Assembly: GCA_002480495.1 (NCBI GenBank)
Contig: DLCG01000024.1
Location: 8,089 to 72,088, forward strand
Source of the DNA: Rhodobiaceae bacterium UBA7804
GTDB lineage: Bacteria > Pseudomonadota > Alphaproteobacteria > Parvibaculales > Parvibaculaceae
Reading direction: 5' to 3'
DNA: 64,000 nt
In this document: in pieces, positions 7,373 to 14,907 of the stretch
Layout: every line of letters begins with the position of its first letter
Numbering within the stretch: position 1 is the stretch's first letter
Program-made: the position numbers and the translations under genes
The notes under the pieces: generated by a model
Told to the model about the DNA's origin: nothing
Databases searched by the model: none
What the model saw: only the letters and a program-made list of their open reading frames with translations

Positions 7373-8818
7373 TTACCCCGCGCAGCAGGAAAGCTTCGCG
7401 ACATCGCGCGTGAACGTCTGGGCGGCGAGCTTCAGGCCCTCGACGGTGGTGAGATAGGGGAAGATCGTCTCCGCGAGCTCGGCAACCGTGAGCCCCTGCT
7501 TGATGGCGAGAACGGCCGTCTGGATGCTGTCGGCGCCTTCGGGCGCGAGAATGTGCGCGCCGAGCAGCCGGTCCGTCTCCTCCTCCGCCACGAGCTTGAT
7601 CAGGCCGCGCGTGTCGCGCGCTGCCAACGCGCGCGGCACCTGGTCGAGCGACAGGAGAGAGGTCTTGACCCGGTGGCCGGCCTGGCCCGCCGCGGCCTCG
7701 GTCAGGCCGACGCTGGCGACCTGGGGATCGGTGAACACCACAGCCGGCATCGCCGCGTTGTCGTAGCGCCGGCTGTCGCCGTTGAGCGCGTTCTCCGCCG
7801 CGATCCGGGCACCGTAGGCGGCCATGTAGACGAACTGGTCGCGGCCGGTGACGTCGCCGGCGGCGTAGATGTCGGCCTTCGTCGTGCGCAGGCGGTCGTC
7901 GACCTCGATGCCGCCGTTCGGTAACAGGACAACGCCTGCCTCGGCGAGGCCCATCTCCTCCGTATTGGGCCGCCGGCCACTGGCGATCAGGACCCGCTCG
8001 GCTTCGAGGCGCACCTCGCCACTGTCCTCGAGCGCGTTCAGGACCACGCCGGCCTCTGTCTCGCGGATCTGGCGATATTCGAGGCCGCTTCTCACCCTGA
8101 TACCTTCGATCTCGAAGTATTCCGTCAGCGCGGCACCGATCTCCGGCTCGGCCTCCGGCAGCAGGCCGCGGCGGCAGGCGATCGTCACCGCGACGCCGGC
8201 GCGCGCGAAGAGCTGTGCCAGTTCGCAGCCAATATAACCGCCGCCGACGATGAGTAAGGACCGCGGCAACTTCTCGATCTCGAGTGCCGTGGTGCTGGTG
8301 AGGTAGGACACTTCCTCTATGCCAGGGATCGACGGCAGGGCAGGGCGTGCCCCGGTGGTGATCACCACCTTGCCGGCCCGCAGCGGCTTTCCCTCGACCA
8401 GGACGCCGTCAGTGGCGAGCCGCGCCCGTCCTTCGACGTAGGTGATCCCTTCGTACGCCGCGAGCAGATCCGTGTACTTCGCCTGACGCAGCGCGCCCAC
8501 CAGCTCGTCCTTCTGCGCGACGGTAGCGGACCAGTCGATAAGCCCGACGCGGGCCTCGATGCCGGAGAAGCGCGCGGCCGTGCGCGCCTGGTGCAGTGTC
8601 TCCGCCGCCCGGATCAGGGTCTTGGACGGCACGCAGCCGACGTTGACGCAGGTGCCGCCGATCGTGCCGTGGCCGATCAGCGCCACCCGTACGCCCAGCT
8701 CGGCGGCCGTGATCGCGGCCGAGAAGCCGGCCGAGCCCGCTCCGATCACGGCGAGATCATAGGTGCCGCGGCGTCCGGTCTGGCCGGTGGTGCAGCAGTC
8801 GTCGGTCATCAGGGTCAT
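7373..8818 (-). CDS. merA: Mercuric reductase MerA
   Basis: A 481-residue NADPH-dependent flavoenzyme that reduces Hg(II) to volatile Hg(0) in the cytoplasm. Diagnostic features are the FAD motif VIGAGSAGFSA, the active-site disulfide GGTCVNVGCVPSK (C57, C62), the NADPH motif VGGGYIGCELA, YAAGDVTG, and above all the C-terminal vicinal pair in SCCAG (C478, C479) that relays Hg(II) to the partner subunit. No N-terminal HMA (NmerA) domain is present, only a short DDCCTTG tail, so this is the short MerA form. The start at 8818 overlaps the merF stop by four bases, which decides it against an upstream in-frame start. Confidence 0.97.
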   Translation of the reverse strand: MTLMTDDCCTTGQTGRRGTYDLAVIGAGSAGFSAAITAAELGVRVALIGHGTIGGTCVNVGCVPSKTLIRAAETLHQARTAARFSGIEARVGLIDWSATVAQKDELVGALRQAKYTDLLAAYEGITYVEGRARLATDGVLVEGKPLRAGKVVITTGARPALPSIPGIEEVSYLTSTTALEIEKLPRSLLIVGGGYIGCELAQLFARAGVAVTIACRRGLLPEAEPEIGAALTEYFEIEGIRVRSGLEYRQIRETEAGVVLNALEDSGEVRLEAERVLIASGRRPNTEEMGLAEAGVVLLPNGGIEVDDRLRTTKADIYAAGDVTGRDQFVYMAAYGARIAAENALNGDSRRYDNAAMPAVVFTDPQVASVGLTEAAAGQAGHRVKTSLLSLDQVPRALAARDTRGLIKLVAEEETDRLLGAHILAPEGADSIQTAVLAIKQGLTVAELAETIFPYLTTVEGLKLAAQTFTRDVAKLSCCAG

Positions 8819-9069
8819 GTCGAATGCTCCGTGGTCGATGTTCCGGCGGCCGCGGCTTTCACGCGGCAGCGGCGCAGATAGAGGCCGTAGGCCGTGATTC
8901 CGAGGAATAGTGCGAGCGCGGGCAGCAGCACGTAGTCGATCCAGCCGAGCCAAGCCGCGAGCCCGGCGGCGCCGAGCACCACGACGAGCACTGGCGTGAA
9001 GCAGCAGATCGCCGCGATGACGGAGCCGACGACACCCGTGACGAGCACTTTGCGGTCGTCCAGCGCCAT
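8815..9069 (-). CDS. merF: Mercury transporter MerF
   Basis: An 84-residue inner-membrane protein with two hydrophobic helices and the pair AAICCFTPVLVVVLG in the first helix, typical of MerF, which passes Hg(II) from the periplasm to MerA. The second vicinal pair often found in MerF is reduced to a single Cys (LRRCRVK). It sits between merP (4-base gap) and merA (4-base overlap) as expected for a mer operon. Confidence 0.92.
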   Translation of the reverse strand: MALDDRKVLVTGVVGSVIAAICCFTPVLVVVLGAAGLAAWLGWIDYVLLPALALFLGITAYGLYLRRCRVKAAAAGTSTTEHST

Positions 9070-9073
9070 CGCG

Positions 9074-9358
9074 TTACTCCGCGAGCTCGGAGGGAAAGCC
9101 GACGCTGGCGGTGGCCTTCGTCAGCGCAGCAACGTCGGTTTTCGAGTCGTCGAAGGTTACGACGGCCCGCTTGTCCGCGTACGAAACCTCGACCCGCTCG
9201 ACGCCCGGCACGCGGGATAGTGACTGCTTTACGATGTAAGGGCAGCTCGCGCACGTCATGCCGTCGACGGCGAGCGTCACCGTCCGTTGGGCGGCGACGG
9301 CCGCCGTGCCGGCCAGAATACTTGCAAGAATCATGGCAGCCAAAAGCGCGCGAACCAT
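9074..9358 (-). CDS. merP: Periplasmic mercury-binding protein MerP
   Basis: A 94-residue exported HMA-fold protein. A signal peptide (MVRALLAAMILASILAGTAAVAA) precedes the mature domain, whose metal loop is GMTCASCPY, as in MerP. It scavenges Hg(II) in the periplasm and hands it to MerT. The start at 9358 is preferred because a perfect AAGGAGG ribosome site ends eight bases upstream; a TTG six codons earlier would place that site inside the gene. Confidence 0.96.
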   Translation of the reverse strand: MVRALLAAMILASILAGTAAVAAQRTVTLAVDGMTCASCPYIVKQSLSRVPGVERVEVSYADKRAVVTFDDSKTDVAALTKATASVGFPSELAE

Positions 9359-9377
9359 CCGTCGGACCTCCTTCAAT

Positions 9378-9791
9378 TCAAACGCCGAGCAGTGTTGGTG
9401 CGACGTAGGGAAAAGCGATCGCGGCGGCGACCAGTGCCGTCGCGACCCAAAGGGCGGCTTTGACCGTGCGGTTGGGCAGGGCGCGCGCGCACGCCGCGCC
9501 TTCGGCGCAAGCTTTCCGCGGTCTCCAGTAGACGGCGTAGAAGCCGTACCCGAGGAAGCCGAGCGTGATGGCGACGAAGATCGGCTGATAGGGCGCCAGC
9601 GCCGTCAGGTTGCCGATCCAGGCGCCGCCGGCGCCAAGGCTGAACAGCACCAGCGGCAGGATGCAGCAGGACGACGCACCGACAGCACCGAGAACGCCGC
9701 CGGCAGCCGCCCAGCCGGTGCGCCGTCGAGCGCTCGCCGTCTCCTGCCCGATTTCCATTGCGCCGGCCGCCGTTTCGTCCGCTCGAGCCAT
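9378..9791 (-). CDS. merT: Mercury transporter MerT
   Basis: A 137-residue inner-membrane protein with three hydrophobic helices. The first helix holds the vicinal pair ASSCCILPLVLFSLGAGG characteristic of MerT; the cytoplasmic loop carries a second pair (KACAEGAACAR) that passes Hg(II) onward to MerA. It is the first structural gene, transcribed from the MerR-type promoter at 9826-9856. Confidence 0.96.
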   Translation of the reverse strand: MARADETAAGAMEIGQETASARRRTGWAAAGGVLGAVGASSCCILPLVLFSLGAGGAWIGNLTALAPYQPIFVAITLGFLGYGFYAVYWRPRKACAEGAACARALPNRTVKAALWVATALVAAAIAFPYVAPTLLGV

Positions 9792-9825
9792 GACTTGTTC
9801 CTCATCAGTTCAGCCTTGCCATGCT

Positions 9826-9856
9826 AAGATAGGAGCTGTAGTCGCTACAGGTTCAA
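9826..9856 (-). promoter_or_regulatory. mer operator/promoter (PmerT)
   Basis: On the minus strand: -35 TTGAAC (9856-9851), a 19-base spacer that begins with the inverted repeat CTGTAGCGACTACAG (9850-9836), and -10 TATCTT (9831-9826). The 19-base spacing and the dyad match promoters distorted by MerR on Hg(II) binding. It lies in the merT-merR divergent gap. Confidence 0.85.
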
Positions 9857-9885
9857 GGGAGAAAATGGCAAGATAGGGCAGTGAG

Positions 9886-10287
9886 ATGATGGCCAACAGT
9901 TACGCGATCGGAACGCTCTCGAAACATACCGGGGTCAACATCGAGACGATCCGCTACTACGAGCGGATCGGCATCATGCCCAAGCCGCCGCGCACCGCCG
10001 GCGGACAGCGGATTTATGAAACCGCGCATCTCAAGCGGCTCGCCTTCATCCGCAGAAGCCGAGAGCTCGGGTTCTCGCTCGACGAGATCCGCGCACTGCT
10101 GCGGCTCGTCGATGGTGGCGACTACAGCTGTGGAGAGGTACAGGAGATGACGCTGGCCCACATCGCCGACATCCGCCGCAAGATTGCCGATCTCAGGCGC
10201 ATGGAGCGCGTGCTCAAGGACATGGCGGCGAAGTGCGATGGCGGCGACGTACCGGAATGTCCGATCGTGGATGCGTTGTCCGCATGA
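9886..10287 (+). CDS. merR: Mercury-responsive regulator MerR
   Basis: A 133-residue MerR with a winged-helix N-terminus (IGTLSKHTGVNIETIRYYE) and the three Hg-ligand cysteines: C82 (GGDYSCGEV), C117 (AAKCDGG) and C125 (PECPIVDA), the trio that defines Hg-sensing MerR. It is divergent from merT and shares the operator at 9826-9856, so it should repress its own gene and activate mer when Hg(II) binds. The start may be the ATG at 9886 or the second ATG at 9889. Confidence 0.96.
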   Translation: MMANSYAIGTLSKHTGVNIETIRYYERIGIMPKPPRTAGGQRIYETAHLKRLAFIRRSRELGFSLDEIRALLRLVDGGDYSCGEVQEMTLAHIADIRRKIADLRRMERVLKDMAAKCDGGDVPECPIVDALSA

Positions 10288-10455
10288 GAAGGTTCTTGTC
10301 CACCGTGGCACCGATTAGAGCGGTGTCCTTCATCCTACGGAGGATGGCTTGCTGCCATCATACGGCCACGACTAGCGAGTTTGGCTGCCGGTGGCTTTCT
10401 GCCCCCGCAACCACTTTTGTTATAACTCGCTGGAAATCCAGATATGACCAAGGCT

Positions 10456-10490
10456 CCGCAAGCTTAACTGCTTGCGGGCCTTTGTATTTT
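10456..10490 (+). terminator. Rho-independent terminator after merR
   Basis: A perfect 8-bp stem, CCGCAAGC / GCTTGCGG (10456-10463 and 10470-10477), with loop TTAACT, followed by GCC and a T-rich run (TTTGTATTTT). It ends transcription some 170 bases past merR. The remainder of 10288-10699 shows no gene or RNA that I can support. Confidence 0.75.
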
Positions 10491-10699
10491 GTCCACGACG
10501 TCATCCGCCGGAGTGGGTAGTGTCCAGTATCTTCCGCACATTTGATCAGGCGACGGCTCCGTGGGTTGAGGTCCGCTCTGTGTAGAGCGGGTCCATGTTC
10601 ATATACTTTCGGGTCGACCTCTGGCTGCCGGCGATAGTCGGGCAGCCGCCAGTTGCACGGACACCAAGTTTGGGTGCTTCATGAAGACGGAGGTGTCGC

Positions 10700-10989
10700 A
10701 TGGAGAGGCGCACATCTAGTCGCGAGTTCAAGATCGAGGCGGTTCGGCTCATTCGGGAGCGCAGGGTGAGTGTGGCGCAGTCTTCCCGGGATATCGACAT
10801 CCACGAGAACGTGTTGCGGCAAATGGATGAGGGAGTTTACCGCCGATCCGGCGCAGGCGTTCCGCGGGGCAAGGGCAGATGAAGCCGGAACAGCTCAAGA
10901 TCGAACATTTGCGGCGCAAGGTCGCCAAGCTGAAGGCGGAGCGTGATATCCAAAAAGCCGTAACCTACTTCGCGAGGGAAACGATATGA
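10700..10989 (+). pseudogene. IS3-family transposase OrfA, frameshifted
   Basis: The first frame gives the typical start of IS3-family OrfA (MERRTSSREFKIEAVRLIRE..., HTH for end binding). After HENVLRQ the frame breaks; the next piece WMREFTADPAQAF lies in a second frame, and MKPEQL...KLKAERDIQK with YFARE in a third, ending at TGA 10987-10989. At least two frameshifts inactivate it. The ATG of OrfB overlaps this stop (ATGA), as in intact IS3 elements. Confidence 0.85.
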
Positions 10990-11186
10990 AGTGTGTCTTC
11001 ATCGCCAAGCACCGTTCGATCGGGCCGGCGGCTTGGCTCTTTCATGCGTCGCTCCCACGAGGTCCCAGCGCACGCGCGTTGGCGGATAAAGCGCTGGCGC
11101 GGAAAGTCTGGGCGAGCTTTGTCGCAAGCGCGCGAACCTACGGCGGCCGCCGCGTCTGGAAAGACGTCTCGGCCGATGGCGGCTGA
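10986..11186 (+). pseudogene. IS3-family transposase OrfB, truncated
   Basis: A 66-codon remnant of the DDE transposase N-terminus: KCVFIAKHRSIGPAAWL followed, after an internal deletion, by SARALADKAL and RTYGGRRVWKDV, then a stop. The DDE catalytic core is missing. Together with the OrfA remnant it marks a dead insertion between the mer locus and the efflux genes. I could not identify convincing terminal inverted repeats or a target duplication. Confidence 0.85.
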
Positions 11187-11294
11187 TGCGGGCGCAGGTC
11201 CTGCGAGCCCGTTCCCTGCGCGTCTGCAAAATTCCAGGAAATGGTGTAGGGACGCGGCGTACATCCCCAGACATCGTTCGGAACAAATAGGCAA

Positions 11295-12512
11295 ATGGCG
11301 GCTGATACACCTCCTACGGCTCCGTCACCGCGCATTCGGCTGCCTTCGAGCATCTGGGCGCTCGGATTCGTCAGTCTGTTCATGGACATCTCGTCCGAGA
11401 TGATTCACGCACTCCTGCCGATCTATCTCGTGACCGTACTTGGTGCGTCGACATTGACCATTGGCTTCATCGAAGGTATCGCCGAGGCGACGGCAAACAT
11501 CACCAAGATCTTCTCCGGCGCCTTGTCCGACTGGCTCGGCCATCGCAAGCTCTTGACGACGCTCGGCTATGGACTGGCGGCGTTCACCAAGCCGATCTTC
11601 CCGCTTGCCGCGACGGTTGGTTGGGTGGTCGCAGCGCGGCTCATCGATCGCATCGGCAAGGGCATCCGCGACGCCCCGCGCGACGCGCTCGTCGCCGACC
11701 TTGCGCCTCCACACCTGAGGGGTGCGAGCTTCGGGTTGCGGCAGGCGCTCGATACCGTCGGGGCCTTCGCTGGACCGCTCGTCGCGATTACGCTGATGGC
11801 GCTCACCTCCGACGATTTCCGCTTCGTCTTCTGGATCGCGGTCGTGCCGGCCTTCATCGCGCTTGCTGTGATGCTTGTCGCGGTCAAAGAGCCGGTCCGG
11901 CACGCAGCCGACGTCAAGCCGCGGTTTCAGCTTACGGACATGAAGCGCCTATCGGGCTCGTTCTGGAATGTGGTAGGCGTTGCGACGATCTTGACCCTTG
12001 CTCGCTTCTCCGATGCGTTTCTCATTCTGCGCTCGCAGGATGTCGGACTATCGGTGACGCTAACACCGGCAGTCATGGTAGTAATGAACATTGTCTATGC
12101 GCTCGCGGCCTATCCAGCCGGTGCGCTTTCGGACCGGATCGGCCGGAGCGGGCTGCTCGCGCTCGGCATGGTGTGTCTCGTCGCTGCGGATCTCGTTCTT
12201 GCGCTGGGCACAAGCGTGGTATTCGCGATGCTCGGGGTCGTATTCTGGGGGTTGCATATGGCGCTCACCCAAGGGCTATTTGCGAGCCTCATTGCTGACA
12301 CAGCGCCGCAGGACCTGCGGGGAACGGCCTTCGGCGTATTCAATTTCGCTGGCGGCATCGCCATGTTGGTCGCGAGCGTACTCGCCGGCGGGCTGTGGGA
12401 CGCCTATGGCCCGACCGCGACCTTCCTCATTGGCGCGGCCCTTACCTTGGTCGCGCTCGCCGGTCTTGTCCTTTCGATGCGCCGCAGCAAGTCTACCCGT
12501 TCTGCCGGATGA
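11295..12512 (+). CDS. MFS transporter
   Basis: A 405-residue major facilitator with about 12 hydrophobic helices in two halves. The first cytoplasmic loop carries the MFS signature (GALSDWLGHRKLL) and the second half repeats it (GALSDRIGRSGLL). The N-terminal phrase FMDISSEMIHALLPIYL is typical of a subgroup of bacterial MFS efflux proteins of undefined substrate. It stands alone after the IS remnant; no regulator is adjacent. The substrate cannot be told from sequence. Confidence 0.85.
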   Translation: MAADTPPTAPSPRIRLPSSIWALGFVSLFMDISSEMIHALLPIYLVTVLGASTLTIGFIEGIAEATANITKIFSGALSDWLGHRKLLTTLGYGLAAFTKPIFPLAATVGWVVAARLIDRIGKGIRDAPRDALVADLAPPHLRGASFGLRQALDTVGAFAGPLVAITLMALTSDDFRFVFWIAVVPAFIALAVMLVAVKEPVRHAADVKPRFQLTDMKRLSGSFWNVVGVATILTLARFSDAFLILRSQDVGLSVTLTPAVMVVMNIVYALAAYPAGALSDRIGRSGLLALGMVCLVAADLVLALGTSVVFAMLGVVFWGLHMALTQGLFASLIADTAPQDLRGTAFGVFNFAGGIAMLVASVLAGGLWDAYGPTATFLIGAALTLVALAGLVLSMRRSKSTRSAG

Positions 12513-12639
12513 ACTGGCTGATGCGCGGTAACACGTCGCGCCGCCACGCCGTTCCGTGAACCGGGCCTCAATGGCCTACCCTCGGACAAAGGAAATGGCC
12601 GCGTCGTTCGGCCGGGATCCGCCGGTGATTTTGTGCTGA

Positions 12640-13086
12640 TCATCGTGCGGGTGCCGTACCCGAGACGGCCACCAGCAAGCTGCATGGCGCGTGGGCGAGC
12701 AGCGAGGCGCCGACGGAGCCGCGCCACCACCGGGCCAGTGCACTCTGTTCGCGGTGACCGACCACGATCAGATCCGCGCCGACTTCGTGCGCCACTCGGC
12801 CGACCTCCTCGGCGGGGTTGCCCCTGCCGAGGCGCGTCTCGACGGAGAGGCCCGCCCGCCGCAGTTCTTCCGCCCCCGCCGCCAGCACGCGGCGCACTTC
12901 CTGATATTCGCGCTCCGGCAAATCTGAGGGTGCCGCCGCTTCAGCGAGCGCGACACCCAACTCATGGGCGACGACGGCGAGGAGATGGACACGTGCCTTG
13001 CAAAGCGAGGCCAGCTTGGCCCCCTGATCCAGCGCCTCACGGCCTTGCTGGCTGCCGTCATAGGCCAGGAGGATGGTCCGGTACAT
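12640..13086 (-). CDS. Universal stress protein (UspA family)
   Basis: A 148-residue single-domain Usp. The N-terminal strand YRTILLAYDGSQQGREALD and the C-terminal nucleotide-binding motif GHREQSALARWWRGSVGAS (G-2x-G-9x-G-S/T type) indicate an ATP-binding Usp. The ATG at 13086 follows GGAAGGAG; the open frame extends upstream without a credible start. It is convergent with the MFS gene and divergent from the MarR gene. Confidence 0.9.
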   Translation of the reverse strand: MYRTILLAYDGSQQGREALDQGAKLASLCKARVHLLAVVAHELGVALAEAAAPSDLPEREYQEVRRVLAAGAEELRRAGLSVETRLGRGNPAEEVGRVAHEVGADLIVVGHREQSALARWWRGSVGASLLAHAPCSLLVAVSGTAPAR

Positions 13087-13182
13087 TGTGGTTCTCCTTC
13101 CGTGAGCGCCGTGGAAAGTCTTTCCCGAGCCAGGCTGCGGACAGAGTGGGCGGCCGAGCCCTGCTCTATCTCTGGACATTCA

Positions 13183-13198
13183 ATAGATAGCTATCTAT
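13183..13198. promoter_or_regulatory. 16-bp palindrome before marR, probable MarR operator
   Basis: ATAGATAGCTATCTAT is a perfect 16-bp palindrome 32 bases before the MarR start and about 100 before the divergent Usp start. MarR dimers bind such AT-rich palindromes of 16-20 bp, and auto-repression of the marR-emrAB unit is the usual arrangement. Confidence 0.65.
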
Positions 13199-13230
13199 CA
13201 TTATAACAAAAGAACCATTCAGGCAATGAA

Positions 13231-13713
13231 ATGAAGCTGCCTCTCAACGATCTGGAACGATTCGGCCTTCACCTCAGCCTGGTCGCCCGGCTGTGGCGCG
13301 CCGAGATCGACCGGCGGCTGGCCGCCTTCGGCCTCACCGAATCCCGCTGGTTGATATTGTTGCATCTTTCCCGGCTGGGCGAAGCGGCAACCCAGCGTGA
13401 ATTGGCCGAGGCGGTCGGGGTGCGGGGGCCGACCCTGGTGCGCACGCTGGATCGGCTTGAAGCCGAGGGGCTGATCGAACGCCGGACAGAAGCTGGCGAC
13501 CGCCGCACCAAATCGGTTCACCTGCGCGCGGATGCCGTTCCCGTTCTGGAACGCATCGAAACGACCGCGGCGGCGGTGCGTGCGGAAATCCTCTCCGGCA
13601 TGTCCCATGCCGAGGTGACGACCTGTCTGAGGGTCTTCGAGAAGATCGCCGCCAAGCTGGGTGGCACGGAAACGACGATGCGGCTCACGCACCAAATGCC
13701 GATGGACAGGTGA
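13231..13713 (+). CDS. MarR-family regulator of EmrAB-type efflux
   Basis: A 160-residue MarR protein: dimerisation helices at both ends and a central winged HTH (TQRELAEAVGVRGPTLVRTL, wing RRTEAGDRRTKSVHL). It is followed after only three bases by the membrane-fusion gene, so it is the local repressor of the efflux operon, relieved by a small hydrophobic or phenolic ligand as in EmrR. No Cys-based redox switch is visible. Confidence 0.92.
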   Translation: MKLPLNDLERFGLHLSLVARLWRAEIDRRLAAFGLTESRWLILLHLSRLGEAATQRELAEAVGVRGPTLVRTLDRLEAEGLIERRTEAGDRRTKSVHLRADAVPVLERIETTAAAVRAEILSGMSHAEVTTCLRVFEKIAAKLGGTETTMRLTHQMPMDR

Positions 13714-13716
13714 GCC

Positions 13717-14907
13717 ATGGACCAGCGTGTGAGCCGCCTGGAGCGCCAGAGCGCCGATCCTGAAATCGATCTGCGCACAGACCCCGACAAGGAGACGGAG
13801 GCTGCGTCAGAGGCCTTTTCCCCGCCTGGCCGCGCCCGGCCATGGCGACTGTATGGCGCGATCCTGGCGGCGCTGATCGTTCTCGGGGCCGGTGGCTGGT
13901 GGCTGTGGCAACAGTTCACCCACGTCTTTGTCACGGATGCCCGCGTTGCAGCCGACATCGTTGCCGTGAGCAGCCGGGTTCCCGGCTGGGTCACCGCCGT
14001 TGAGGTCATTGCGGGCGATTCCGTTCGCAAAGGCGACATACTGGTCCGGATCGACGACCGGGAAAGCCGCCTGCTCGTCCAGGAACTTGATGCGCAACTC
14101 ATGGGAATCGCCCGCCGCCGGGAGGAAATCGAAGCGCGCATCAAGCTGACCGACCGCCAGACGCAAAGTCGTATTACCGCCAGACAGGCAGCGGTAAGGG
14201 CCGCCGAAGCCGCGTTGGCAGCAAGGACGGCACAACGCGATCTTGCCGGACAGGACAATGATCGGGCCGAGAAGCTGGCGCCGGGCGGCGCCATCACCCG
14301 CGCGCGCCTGGACCAGACGCGGGCGGCGCTGGAGACTGCAAAACAACAGGTGTTGAGCGCCCAGGCGGACCTGGAGAACGTCCGCGCCGTCGTTGCCGAG
14401 GCCGAAGCCGCACGCGAGGAGCTTACGGTGCTCCAAAGCCAGTTGGCCGAGCTCGATCCGGAAGAACAGCGGCTGCGCGCGCAACGGGAGCGCGCGGCGC
14501 TCGATCTCGAAGACCGCACCATCGTCATGCCGTTCGACGGCGTCGTGGACCAGACTTTCGTGGACGAGGGCGAATACGTCACCCCCGGCCAGCGCCTGCT
14601 GATGGTGCATGATCCCGAGCGCATACGCGTCGAGGCGAACGTCAAGGAGACCGATATCCGCTTCTTCCAGCCCGGAAAGACCGTGACGATCACTGTCGAT
14701 GCCCTGCCGGGGCGGCGCTTCGAGGGTAAGGTCACGCGCGTCGGGCAGGCTGCGACCAGCGAGTTCGCGCTGCTGCCCAACCCAAATCCGAGCGGCAACT
14801 TCACCAAGATCACCCAACGCCTGCCGGTTCGCATCGCCGTCCAGCAGGACGGTGGCGAAATCAAGCCCGGCATGATGGTAGAGCTGGAGGCCCGCACCGG
14901 TGACTAG
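13717..14907 (+). CDS. HlyD/EmrA-type membrane fusion protein
   Basis: A 396-residue periplasmic adaptor anchored by one N-terminal helix (about residues 45-67). It has a biotinyl-lipoyl-like half motif (VSSRVPGWVTAVEVIAGDSVRKGDILVRID), a long coiled-coil hairpin (about 120-250, Ala/Glu/Arg rich) and the returning beta-barrel (DRTIVMPFDGVVDQTFV). This is the layout of EmrA, which bridges EmrB to an outer-membrane channel. The stop overlaps the start of the next gene by eight bases. No TolC-like gene is adjacent, so the channel would be encoded elsewhere. Confidence 0.93.
   Translation: MDQRVSRLERQSADPEIDLRTDPDKETEAASEAFSPPGRARPWRLYGAILAALIVLGAGGWWLWQQFTHVFVTDARVAADIVAVSSRVPGWVTAVEVIAGDSVRKGDILVRIDDRESRLLVQELDAQLMGIARRREEIEARIKLTDRQTQSRITARQAAVRAAEAALAARTAQRDLAGQDNDRAEKLAPGGAITRARLDQTRAALETAKQQVLSAQADLENVRAVVAEAEAAREELTVLQSQLAELDPEEQRLRAQRERAALDLEDRTIVMPFDGVVDQTFVDEGEYVTPGQRLLMVHDPERIRVEANVKETDIRFFQPGKTVTITVDALPGRRFEGKVTRVGQAATSEFALLPNPNPSGNFTKITQRLPVRIAVQQDGGEIKPGMMVELEARTGD

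Noticed and set aside
7373..8953. Longer MerA with an N-terminal extension
   Set aside because: The extension overlaps merF on the same strand in another frame and carries no HMA motif; the four-base merF-merA overlap fixes the start at 8818.
10370..10440. Possible tRNA or attachment site near ...CCCCCGCAACCA
   Set aside because: No T-loop consensus, anticodon arm or acceptor pairing could be built, and no integrase or duplicated end is visible.
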